64,000 nt of DNA from contig CM076195.1 in assembly GCA_038277395.1 (NCBI GenBank), positions 20,670,327 to 20,734,326 on the forward strand. The letters run 5' to 3'. Shown one piece after another: positions 33,280-44,525 of the stretch; position 1 is the stretch's first letter; every line of letters starts with the position of its first letter. The notes beneath the pieces were generated by a model that saw only the letters and a program-made list of their open reading frames with translations, had not been told where the DNA came from and ran no database searches. The translations under genes were made by a program, and so were the position numbers. Source of the DNA: Dryocosmus kuriphilus. Its lineage: Eukaryota; Arthropoda; Insecta; Hymenoptera; Cynipidae.

Positions 33280-36200
33280 TTATTTATCGTAATCATCGTC
33301 CTCAGCATTCTCCCTGTCATTATCGCTATCGTCGGTATCGCTCTCTGCATCTAATCGGTCATCTTCGTCTATCTGCTTATCATCCTCGAGTTCAGGCGCA
33401 TCATCTGTAAAGAAAAAAAAAAATTAATAATCGAACATACTTTAAGAACCGATGAATTAATATTTGAAAAATGATGCACCCTTATCTTCTGCGACGCCGT
33501 CTATGATCACATCTTTAATACGTGCTGGCCACTGTGGTCCTTCAAACCAACAAAACTCGTAAGTGCCATTGTCTCTTCTCCAACCACATTGTTCTGGTGT
33601 CATTTCAGTTGGAATCTTGTGGTCAGCGTTTCCCCATACCAAAGCGATGTAATGAGACCGTAAGAAATGTTGATGCAATTCTCTTTGGCATGGTGGCATC
33701 ATAGTGGAATCAATATTTTTTGCATTTAGTTTTACGAAACATTCATCAGTGTTTTTAAAATGGAATTTTTTCATAAAAATCGCGTGTCGAGCGGCATTAA
33801 CATCGAGTACATACTTTGGCTGCGAATACATTCTACATACGAAATCTTCAATGACAGCAAAAACTTTTGGTTTGTTCATTGATTCGTCGGTCATGTCAGA
33901 AAATGCCTTTTGAAATATCTCCGATTTACATAACAGATTATACGGTCTTTTTTTAGCTTTTTATAAAACGACGGATTATAATCACAGCCCGTAAAAGCAT
34001 GAAAGGCGGGAAGCGATTTACATAATTGATGTCCTAATTCACGATGTATGCTAGTTACATCAATGAGACGCATATGCTCGGAAACGCCAAATAATAAACT
34101 AATTTGTAATTTTTTTTTCAATTTATACATATTTCCCAGCAAAATAATGAAAATGTCCGTATCGTCACATTTGATTATTATTTTTCCATCGCGATTAAGA
34201 TTACAAACCGAGTGAATTATTCTAGTGTCAGCTTCTTCGTGCCTAGGCGATGTAAAGAAGGGGTTAATTGAATGAGCAACAGATTTTTGGCCATTTTCAT
34301 TACTTACTTGCCTGAATTCATGACATTCATAGTAATTTAGGAAAACTGTTTTATTTTCGAAGAAGATAGCAATTTCACTTTGTTGCCAATGTTCAATTAA
34401 AAACAGTACAAGTGCTTTCTTAAAATTAGTGTTGCGCAATTCAACTGATAAAGAGAGTTTGTTAATTTCATATTGGCCGTGGTTATGTATTGACGTTCTG
34501 AAGGAATACCTCTATTGTTTCGCTCATAATCTTTTATTGACGGAGAGAAGTACTGGTCGAATATCAGATGAATTTCGCGAGCTTTAAAGCTAACAATTCT
34601 CTTCAAAATACTGATTGATATTTTTGAAAACGTTACGTCTGTCTCTCGTAAAGTATGAAGGAAAAAAAATCCGTCGATCATCATTACGTCACATGTTAAG
34701 TCAACTGTACTTTTATCCTCCGATCCAACAATATACTGCAATAGTTTACTTTTTGCTGTCGAGTAAATCGTTCCATCTAAGTGACAGAAATTGTTAGGCA
34801 ATGGGGTCAATGGATACGACAAGATTTTCGGAACGTCAGGTTCGTGCTTCAAAGAAATCACTAATATCCGACCAAATAAATCTCTCTGCATTTTTATGGA
34901 TTTTTCTTTTTCATTGATTGTAACTGTTTGTTTCTTGCTTGCTGATACGAAATTCAGAATTTTATTCAATTTAATTGATTTTTCAAAACGTTCTTCTGAT
35001 CTTGCACATTCCCCGATAAAATTTTCTTTCAACTGCTTCCCGAGGGTATTCACATTTAAAAGAAAATTAGCTATTTCAGGCGAGGCTGGTTTGCCTGTAC
35101 TAATATTATAGAGTGAAGATTTGTCAATCGCGGGATCAAAAGGATTTAAGTTATTTTTTATAGTTTCTACCAATTTTGTCACTCTTAAATTGCTTTTGAT
35201 TATGTTGTGAGGTTCTAAATCAGCTGTTGCATCTTCTTTTTGTTTTATGCCAGCTTCAGTGTAAGTATGAGTTGTGCATGTCGACCGAAAGCAATGCGAC
35301 TTGGACCATTTTTGACGTGCGCTAATTGAATTTGTAAAGCAGTTTGTTCCGGTGAGCCGCCTACCTGCATCAGCATTATAAGTTTGCTCAAGTGTCAAAT
35401 CTATAGGCATTCGTGAAAATGCCTTACTCGTACGTTTAATACCAAAAAAACCTTTTTGCATTTGGTAAGCGACGAAAGGGTGAGTTTGTGAAGCATTCAA
35501 CAGTTGGTCAAGATACCACAGAATCCATCGACAGTAATTAACCAGATTAAAAACAAAGAACAAATCACAGAGTATGTAAATAATACATTTATACATATCA
35601 AAGTCACCCATACGAATGCTTCGCGAAAAGGTTTGATAGTTGTTAACGTATTCGACGTACATTAAATAATATTGGGGGGTGTAGCCATAATTGCCGTTCA
35701 GAGTTTCTTCCACATACATTTCGTATTTGTTTAATAAATCAGTTAAATCAGCGTTTTGTGGAAGTTTAAAAAAGTTTTCTTCGGCTTTTCGTGTTTGTAA
35801 ATTTGTAATTAATTGCATAATCTCGTTACTAATTTGTATCTCATGAATATTCATAAAACTTTCGAAGTGCAACATTTGAATTGCTAAAGCAGAAATTGGA
35901 TGCAGCTTTCTGCAACGATTGAAATGTTTCCCGGTAAGAAACCCGTTAACCGATCCTGAAGCTAACAAATCGCTTTCGACCATCATATGTGTTAAACCGC
36001 AATCATCAATGAATTTTCCTATAGCCTTAAAGTAACACATTTGGGTGTGAAATGCACCAAGGTGGATAAATACATTTTGGAATTTAGGCTTCATTTGAGT
36101 CTCTTGCGAATTAGCTTTATATTTTTCAGTGGATTGGATCTGATAAGCAATTTTAGCTATCGCTAAATCGTACGATACTTGTATTTCCGGTTGCCTGCAT

Positions 36201-39200
36201 TCTTTAGCGATCTGTTCACTCATTTTCAGCGTTGCCGCGACGACACTTCGGTTAGTGGGCGACTCGTTAATTGGAGTCAAGTACGATACTCTCTGTTTAA
36301 GACTGTTGTCGATAAGAAATTTATTATTAAAACCCACCCACATTGGCGTTCCAGGCACTTCGTAGTATTTTGAAAGCACCCAACATTTATCTAATTTCCG
36401 TGCAAATTGATACGATGTGTCATTAATGTTTCGCAAATCATGGTCAACCGGTAGTAAATTAGATTTTAATTTTGGCTTTCCAATGTAATCTTCTACATGG
36501 GTCTGTTCGCCCTCAAACCGGCGTCTTTTCAAAGCGGGAGATGAAATTGCCTCGAGTTCAACTGGGTCAGCGTGTGAATCACTATTGTTCATATCGTTAT
36601 TGAAATCGAGGTTCAGGCTATCATTTCCAGAAAAAAATTGACTCATCAATTGATTAATACCAGCACTCAATAACGATCTTTCTTCACAATTATTACTATA
36701 ATCATTTTGATATATTATACCGACTGTATCATGCAAAGTATCTTTGCCATTGCTAGTTTCCGTAAACCGATCAAAATTATCGAAAGCTACGCCGGTGAAA
36801 CATTCTCGCGATAACTCGATATCATCCGGACAAAGAACAGACCTGCGAGTTGAAGTATATGTAGCTTCTGTTTCTAATTGTTCTACGACATGATAACTAC
36901 TACAATGGCCAAATTTATTCAGTACTTCTACAACTTGACGGCTACTCGTTATACTTTTCATCGCAATTCCTAAAGCCATATGTTTCGAAGTTTTTATTGA
37001 CCCATGGGACGCGTTGTGAATGAAATCATAGCACATTGAATTGACTTTTCTTTGTAAATTAGAACTTTGGATAGATCTGGGATCGCTACCACAGATGATC
37101 GCCTGTACTAATTGATGCAAACCAGGTGGAATAACCGGACATTCACCAGTAATAACATCAGCAGCTGTTAAATTTTCTGGAATTGGTTTCTTTTTAATAG
37201 AATATATTTCATTTCTTATCCCTAAACCCATTTCTAAAATGTGTCCAGACTTAACTAATTCAACCATTTCAGCGTCTGAAACTTCAAGTCTATCAGCACT
37301 CGCAACGATTTTTATTTTTTCTTTAGCAGTAAAAATGTAAATTTCCGTTTCGAAACGAGCAACCAATTTACTTTGCAATCTACATGAGGTTAAAATTGAG
37401 TCAAAAGATCCAAAGGCAGCATTGTATTCTTGTTCAAGCAATGCTCGATAACAATTAACGAGATGTTGTAGTAAAACAATCCCTCTATTCTTAATGACAG
37501 TTTCCGAAACTATGAAACAAATTTCATCAAAAACTCGCGCGTTGATGTCTCTACATATATGCCATTGACCACGTAACATTCTTTTCGGAGTAAGAGTATG
37601 TACTTTATAATATTTTGTTCGGCACGCGACGTGATAATGTACTGGATCATTATCATTCAGATCATTGACAAAATCTAACATAACCTGATCTTTTGCTGCC
37701 GTAGCATTATCTTTAATTTTTTCTTTGAATTCTTTTTTCGTCGATGTACTAGTGCCTACTTTTTTATTATGTACTCGTTTTGTCGACATACCGCAAAATA
37801 CGCATTTACGTTCTACAATTTGTCTACCATTGCCATTGAAAATTGTACCTTCCGACTCAACATCCATTTCATTCTCACTGAAATGAAAATAAAAATAGGA
37901 ATGCAAAATAAGAATCAGTTTCAGAAATATTTAAAATTAAAAATTAATTTTTTTTTTTTATTAATCGGATTTTTTCATTTTTATCCCGATGAAGTAAATT
38001 TCTATACGCATTATCAAACTGTCTTAAATAAATTCATGATAAAAGCATTTCTGAATGCATCCATATATTAAACAAGCATTTCTAAATGCATCCATATATT
38101 AAACATGTAATTGTAATAACAAAATAGAAAAATGCAATCCATATATAATATAAAAAAGAGGCGTCTCGTTAAGAGGCGTCACCTCTACAACATGAGAAAA
38201 AATATAACAACATTAGCAATTACTCAAATACATTTTGACAAATAACACGCAGCTATTTATAAGGACTGAAAACTGTAAATATTAGGGAATTCGAATTGCA
38301 CAATAATTATTTATAACTACCACGTCAAGATTAACATTTTAAGATGTACCTTTCATTCATCGGCACAGTAGCTTCACTAGTTTCCTTGCCCGCCTCATCT
38401 CGATTAGCAAAATCGATTTCGTCATCACTGAAATGAAAATAAAAACGGGAATGCAAAATAAGAATAAGTTACAGAAATATTCAAAATTAAAAACAAACAT
38501 TTTTTACTATTGACCGTATTTTTTCATTTTTATCCCAAAGAAATTGATTTTGATACGCATTATCAAAATGTTCAAATAAAATCATGAAAAAAGCATTTCC
38601 AAATTCAGACATATAAGAAACATGTAAATTGTAACAAAAAATATAAAAATATACTTGATATATAGTATAAAAAAAGAGGCGTCACCTATACCAACATGAA
38701 GAAAAATATAAAAACAGTAGCAATTACTCAAATAAAATTAGACATATAACACGCAGCTATTTATAAAGAATATAGATGGTAAATATTAGGCAACTGAAAT
38801 TGCATGAGAATTATTTATAACTACCATGTCAAGATTAACATTTTTAGACATACCTTTCAGTCACCGGCACAGTAGATTCACTATTTTCCTGGTCCGCTTC
38901 ACCTCCATTAGGAAATGCATGTGGGGTAGATTCATTCACCTGTGTTGGAAGTAGTGGAGGAATTCGAACGGCTACTTGAATTAGAACTGCGCTGACGATA
39001 TGGTTTCACAATTTCACTTTTTGTATGCTGCTGCGCTTTTAAAGCAGTAAACTCCTTGTAACAAATACTGTGATATCCAATATTTCCCGTAATTTGTGGT
39101 GGCAAATAAATATAACTAAACTTTAAACGTAAAACTTTCCTAACATGTAATGCTTTAAGGCATTTTTCAAAAGACGTATCTTTGAATGGTATCACTTTTC

Positions 39201-39261
39201 CTTCAGCCAGGCAGCCTGTTAAAAAACACTTCAACTGATCGGGTGGATCACCCAAAGCCAT
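33280..39261 (-). pseudogene. Multi-exon gene: zinc motif, novel central region, XPG/FEN-like nuclease, acidic tail
   Basis: Exon 1 starts at ATG 39261 (MALGDPPDQLKCFLTG, with a later GYHSICYKEF Cys/His site) and runs to a GT at 38853. A 78-bp exon (38350-38427) and the main exon (from 37877) join in phase. The main exon has CVFCG...HVAC, a Cys/His zinc motif, then KTSKHMALGIAMKSITSSRQ and FDNFDRFTETSNGKDTLHDT. The nuclease core follows the order of XPG/FEN enzymes: MIDGFFFLHTL and LIFDQYFSPSIKDYERNNRG (34560-34680), HEEADTR (about 34235), CDDTDIFIILLG (about 34150), FTGCDY (about 33985). A 75-bp GT-AG intron (33405-33479) precedes a Asp/Glu-rich last exon ending at TAA 33280. Frameshifts near 38940, 34420 and 33895 break it. 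The main exon alone is open for over 1160 codons, so inactivation is recent. The name of the family is unknown to me. Confidence 0.82.
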
Positions 39262-39719
39262 GTTGATGTACACGAGAACAATTAATTATGGGAGCGTTGT
39301 TACTCGTTTGACCGTTAGTCACAGACTAATTGCAAACCCACTTTGGAGACATTTTTCCTTCCAGCAGGCAAATTTGTAGGGTGGGCCTTTGAGACAGGTC
39401 TCTTTACTCTCTACCTGCGAGATGACACCGAGCATTAAGCGATCCCCGTACTATTAATAGTTCTACGAAACATTTTCCCAAAACCCGGCAAAATTGTCGG
39501 ACTCGTGCTCTCACTGCACTGTAAAGGCCTATTGCACCTCGTGCGCGCTAAGATTTGATTGCAAAAGAACATGTTGCCACTCGGTTTTTTTGCAATTTGC
39601 TTATCAGGAAGTTGTAGAGGAAGGTTGAAAGTCTATGTTTCCGTGGTTAAATAAAGAAAAAAGTTTCTTTTCCATACCAATACACGGCTCCAAAAACGGA
39701 AAATTTCCGTTTCTTTCCA

Positions 39720-40421
39720 ACCGGGGGTTTTGCCCCTTGCAAATTTTCTGCCATTGTCATAACATTCTTAGTTAAGGTCCAAAGAATGTCTGGCAAAAAG
39801 TTTTACGCGTGTACCTTATCGTTTTTTTTTTGCGAATTTTCCGGGACTTTAAATCTTTTCTGCCGAGGGTTTTGCCTCTTGCAAATTTTCTGCCATTGTC
39901 ATAACATTCTTAGATAAGGTCCAAAGAATATCTGGCAAAAAGTTTTACGCGTGTACCTTATCGTTTTTTTTGCGAATTTTCCGGGACTTTAAATCTTTTC
40001 TGCCGAGGGTTTTGCCTCTTGCAAATTTTCTGCCATTGTCATAACATTCTTAGTTAAGGTCCAAAGAATGTCTGGAAAGAAGTTTTACGTATGTACCTTA
40101 TCGTTTTTTTTTTTTTTGCGAATTTTCCGGGACTTTAAATCTTTTCTGCCGAGGGTTTTGCCCCTTGCAAATTTTCTGCCATTGTCATAACATTCTTAGT
40201 TAAGGTCCAAAGAATGTCTGGAAAGAAGTTTTACGTGTGTACCTTATCGTTTTTTTTTGCGAATTTTTCGGCATGGAAAACCGGCCGCCATTTGCAAATG
40301 CCCCCTGCGCTGACCGGCAGAATAGCCATTTGATGATGCAATAACATTTTTCTAACCATTTATAAACTCCAATCTCGTGTACCTTATCGTTACTGTTTTA
40401 TGTAGCTGGCTCTTGGACTAT
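39720..40421 (-). repeat. Right TIR with about four tandem ~142-bp units
   Basis: Complement of the left TIR units (TTTTACGCGTGTACCTTATC, GGTCCAAAGAATGTCTGG and so on), then the GGCATTTGCAAATGGCGGCC block and the outer TAGCTGGCTCTTGGACTAT end. The copy number is about half that of the left side. The 39262-39719 stretch between the gene and the units is noncoding and GC-richer, and should contain the promoter. Confidence 0.92.
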
Positions 40422-41640
40422 AAGAACGGCCATTTGAAGAATGTTTGTTACCGTCAGTAGCTAAGTCGTTCGGTAAGGTAGGAATCTAACACACATAAAA
40501 TTTAGCCATTTAACGACAAATAGTTATCATTATTCGGTAAGTTTGGAATTTGAAGCCAGTATCACCAGCCATTCAATGACATTTAGTTATCGTCAGTCGG
40601 TAAGGTAGGAACTTAGCATAGTTAAACCCAGAAGATGGTAAGGTGGGAATCTGATACATATAAAAGCAGAAGTCGGTAAGGTAGGCATGTGATTCACGTA
40701 AAACCAGCCATTTACTGACAGTTAGTTACCGTCAGTCGATAAAGTAGGAATCTAGCATAAGTTGAAAATAGTCATTTACCGACAGGCCATGATGGTTCGT
40801 GCCCGAATGCAGACAATAAGAATGTACGGTGTGTGGCCGAGCTACAGGTTTCAGGATCAGGATTCTGCTTCAAACTAAATGTTTGTAAAACAAAAGTACG
40901 GAGAAAGGGTTCTGATCTAGGCTATGTGTCTGTAAAATTAATCAACAGTCGATAGACGATGGTGATTCGTGTCCGTACTAAAATTTCATTCGATCAGTGA
41001 CCAAATAGGGCGCGTTACTGGGATATACGGGCTTCAGAGTAGATGTCTACGGCCGTTCGTGGGAGGATTCATTTTTAGGCTAAATATTTGTAAAATCACA
41101 GTTAGGCGGAAGGGTTCTTTTTCAGGTTAAATGTATGTAAAATTAGTCAAAAATCGACAGGCGATAATGGTTTGTGTTCATGCTAGTAGAAACTTTTATT
41201 CTCGAAGCTTCTTGAAAACAGAATTTGCAACTCAGCGCTGTAATACAGGCTTATGACTTTCCTATTTACACAAATTAGAACTTAATTGTTTAATTCTTGA
41301 ATTTTAATAAATACATATTATTATTATTACTATTATTAGCTTTATAAAATTTAAGTGTTTTTAAATTTGTCCTGTAAAGTTGAGTGTTCAAGTAAGAGCT
41401 TGGACTTTACATTGCTGATGGACTTCCGCGACGACTTGTAGTATTTATAATGTAGAACCTTCTGGAACTTTAAGATAAAGAGGGAGGCGTATTAATAATC
41501 AAAAATAGAACCTACATTAGTGGAGAATATATAAAAATACATTGTTGCTACACGTTTCTAGAAAATCCATAGGTAGCCACATAGAATAATAATAATAAGT
41601 ATAATAAGAGTAATAATAATAATGACATCTAGATCTTCTG
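40422..41640 (+). repeat. Subterminal repeat block, left outer copy
   Basis: Tandem ~80-90-bp units (GTCAGTCGGTAAGGTAGGAATC, then CCATTTACCGACAG) fill 40440-40790. The block continues with the CAGGATTCTGCTTCAAACTAAATG repeat (40820-41160) and an AT-rich end with GATAAAGAGGGAGG and TTTCTAGAAAATCC words, ending in an (AAT)n run. The same series occurs in reverse at 58840-59960, and in part at 45240-45930 and 52930-53630. Confidence 0.8.
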
Positions 41641-42479
41641 TACCTTGAATACACCTTCCGCGAGATCAAGGAAGAAGAGGACTCTTGAGTTCGGTGTGTC
41701 TTCATCGGAGAAATGTCTTGGCAAGAGCCTGTTGAATTGTAAATGGCGCAGATCCTCTTATGCCACTTGTGCATCAACATGAATTCACTAGAATTGCGTC
41801 GTTTCTGCACAATGCCACAGACAGGGCAGCAGAGAAGCTCGGTCTACGGTTTGATTCCAGCAAAAATACATGTGGCCTAGCATCGCTGTCACCTTCGCTG
41901 CCCAAAAGCCGTGTGATGGAAGCAGCACCTCGCTTCTACGGAAGGAACGTGTCTGCAAGCCACTTCACGGTCAGTTCTACCATGTAATATGCAGAGAAAA
42001 ACTATCGAGGGGCTTGTCTAATATGTTTCTCAAGACTTCTGGACTGAGATCAGAGACCGAGGGATTCCCTTTTGCATGCCACGACGGCGTTATCGACACC
42101 TTGGCTTACCGCAATCGTGTAATTAATATATCTGTCGGCGATACCAACTACAGAGATTGCAAACAAGGGCCAGAAACTCTTTGACATATTCTGAGAGGAT
42201 GCTCAAAATATGCGTCTTACGGGTACACAAAAATATGCGTGTTACGGGCACATTGAGAGGCACAGTGCGGCTCTAAAAGTGCTGTATTACCATCTTCGCC
42301 ACTTCTATGGTGTCGATGGAATACCCGTTTTACCATACACCCAAGGGGATCTGGAGTCCGTCGTAGAAAATAACCAGTGCAAGATCTACTGGAACTTTTA
42401 GTTCTCCACTACTCACCATATCAGTGCGACGAAGCCTGATATTGTCCTCCATGACCTGAAGACTAAGGTTGAGTTTTAA

Positions 42480-42515
<36 letters not shown>

Positions 42516-42937
42516 CGGCGCCAGATGATGGTAACATTACATCGAAGGAGGAAGAGAAGAGGACTAAATATCAAGATCTAAATTGGGTAGGCTGTATCCA
42601 GGATGCAAATTCCATCTTGTAGCTCTCATTATTGGCTGCCTTGGAGGTATGGAGGATTCCTTCTTAAGCCAGCTAAAAAAGATCCCGGCTTGTCAACATC
42701 AAGGTTCGTACATTGCAAGCCTTATGCAAAAGGCAGTAGTACTTCTTGGGTCACTACATTCGGTCCGCCGACACTGTGCCTTGTAATATGTAATATCTAG
42801 ATTTGTAGGTTTCGCTCGCCGCGTAAGAACATCCGCGGTATGTGTGAACGAAAAATAACGGTATTCAGGGTAGTCGCCTCGAAAAAAGTTCCCACGCTTG
42901 CTTACCTTCTGGACAAAAGGAGCAGAAGTGGATGACG
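41640..42937 (+). pseudogene. C-terminal part of an RLE-type LINE reverse transcriptase
   Basis: Three frames in turn carry MPLVHQHEFTRIASFLHNAT, then GFPFACHDGVIDTLAYRNRV, a Cys-His knuckle DCKQGPETL...HILRGC, IERHSAALKVLYYHLRHFYG, and the endonuclease motif TKPDIVLHDLKTK. After a 28-T run (42481-42508) follow RLYPGCKFHLVALIIGCLGG and LSQLKKIPACQHQGSYIASL. The CCHC followed by KPDI...D is the layout of R2/R4-like LINEs with a restriction-enzyme-like endonuclease. Frameshifts and the T run show it is dead. It is inserted at an (AAT)n run and continues beyond the mariner to about 44340. Confidence 0.65.
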
Positions 42938-42939
42938 TA

Positions 42940-44270
42940 CGAGGTGAGTTCAAAAAGTAAGGCGACCCTTCAAATTTCGCGGGCTACGTACATTCGAGCT
43001 TCAACTTATTAAAATTTTATGTTGGTACACTTGTCCCGAACATATGTGCACAGTTTCAAGTGTATAACAATTTTAGTTTGTTTGTGAGAGGCGTAAAGGT
43101 TAGAAGTGTTTGGTGTGATCTTCGATTTTCTGCTTTCGAAAAAATGGATCAGAGAATTTGCATCAAATTTTGTGTAAAAAATGGAACTAAGTACTCCAAA
43201 ACACTTGAAATATTGACAGCAGCATACGCTGAGTCTACTTTGAGCAAAAAAAATGTTTATGAGTGGTGCAAGCTCTTCCAAGGAGGCCGAAAAAAAACAA
43301 CGATGAATCTCGCTCTGGACGCCCCAGCACGTCAATAAATGGTGGAAGCGTTGAAGAAGTGAAGAATATGGTGTTGGGGAATCTTCGAATCACTGTCAGA
43401 GAAGCTGTTGAAGACGTCGGCATCTCGGTTGGCTCGAGTCATGCAATTTCTTCCGATGTTTTTTGCGTGAAACGTGTGCCAGCGAAATTGTTCCGAAACT
43501 GCTTAATTTTGAGCAAAAGAACCGTCGAATGAGCATCGATCAAGAACTGTTAAATGACGTTAATAACGATCCTGATATGCTCAAACGGATTATAGCTAGT
43601 GACGAATCATGGGTATACGGTTATGATGTTGAAACCAAAGCCCAATCGTCCCAATGGAAGACCCCGGAAGAGCCAAGACCGAAAAAAGCACGTCAAGTTC
43701 GATAAAATGTCAAGGTTCTGCTCACTGTTTTCTTTGATTACCGTAGCGTAGTACATCAAGAGTTCTTACCACAAGGTTGCACGGTCAACAAGGAGCATCA
43801 CCTTGAAGTTATGCGCCTTTTGCGAGAAACAATGCGACCAAAAACGTCTGGAATTGTAGAACAAGAATTCATGGCTTTTGCATCACGACAATGCACCTGC
43901 TCACTCATCGTTGCTTGTGCGTGACTTTTTGGCCAAAAACAAAACCACAATCATGCCTCAGCCAGCATATTCACCGGATTTGGTCCCCTGCGAATATTTC
44001 CTGTTCCCAAAACTGAAGAGACCCATGAAAGGACGGAGATTTGCAACGATTAAGGAGATAAAGAATGCATCGTTGGAAGAGCTCAAGGCTATACCAAAAA
44101 GTGCTTATCAGAAGTGCTTCGAGGATTGGAAAAAGCATTGGGAAAAGCGTTGGTACAAATGTATTATATCCGAGAGGAGTTACTTTGAAGGGGAGAGCAT
44201 AATAATTGATGAATAAATAAATATTTTTTCGTGAAAACTAAAAGTCACCTTACTTTTTGAACACACTTCG
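42940..44270 (+). mobile_element. Mariner transposon, 1331 bp
   Basis: Imperfect 27-bp terminal repeats CGAGGTGAGTTCAAAAAGTA (left) and the complement of CGAAGTGTGTTCAAAAAGTA (right) are flanked by TA at 42938-42939 and 44271-44272. The size and ends are normal for the irritans group. Confidence 0.93.
43144..44216 (+). pseudogene. Mariner transposase (irritans-like), broken
   Basis: The ATG at 43144 gives MDQRICIKFCVKNG and a helix-turn-helix N-terminus. Frameshifts near 43290 and 43470 and a stop at 43703 separate this from NDPDMLKRIIASDESWVYGYD with catalytic Asp 1. Then come VFFDYRSVVHQEFLPQG, HHDNAPAHSSLLVRDFL with Asp 2, and AYSPDLVPCEYFLFPKLK. In the D-D34-D signature the third Asp falls at the residue before YFLF and is Glu here. 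At about 357 codons the length is normal. The copy is inactive through both frameshifts and the altered residue. Confidence 0.9.
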
Positions 44271-44340
44271 TATATGTTTCAGTTGATTTGGGATTGGTTT
44301 ATCTACTAGAGAAACAAGGATCAAAGCTTCCAAAGCTTAC

Positions 44341-44525
44341 AACTTCTCTCACATAATAATAATATTAATAATAATAAGAATCCGCCCGCCTGGCGCGCAC
44401 ATTCTTATCGCGCGCTTTGCGCGACGATATGTTTACGCCTCGCGCTTCGCGCTCGGATGTTTTTGGTCCTGAGAGGAGAGAGAGAGGAGGGAGGGAGGGG
44501 AGGAGGGAGATGCACATCGTGCTCG
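44341..44525. other. GC-rich hairpin cluster and GA-rich tract
   Basis: After (AAT)n, the words CGCGCGCTTTGCGCG and GCGCTTCGCGC can fold as short hairpins (44410-44455), followed by a GAGGAGAGAGAGAGG purine tract. No gene. It abuts the outer end of the palindrome's left arm. Confidence 0.4.

Larger units (their letters stand above)
31501..40421 (-). mobile_element. 8.9-kb TIR element encoding an XPG/FEN-like nuclease protein
   Basis: The outer ends pair as ATAGTC...AGCTACATAAAACAGTAACG (left) and the complement at 40385-40421. The TIRs then continue with tandem ~142-bp units and, just inside the first unit, a GGCCGCCATTTGCAAATGCC block present on both sides. One minus-strand multi-exon gene fills the space between. 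I could not identify a clear target duplication, so the terminal bases are provisional. No DDE transposase, integrase or RT motif is visible in the element. The only catalytic fold I can see is the nuclease domain. Confidence 0.8.

Noticed and set aside
34615..36373. Plus-strand frames of 60-106 codons across the nuclease gene
   Set aside because: Shadows of the long minus-strand exon, which carries the zinc and nuclease motifs.
41517..41810. 97-codon minus-strand frame with a Tyr run
   Set aside because: The Tyr run comes from the (AAT)n tract, and the frame spans the junction between a repeat block and the LINE fragment.
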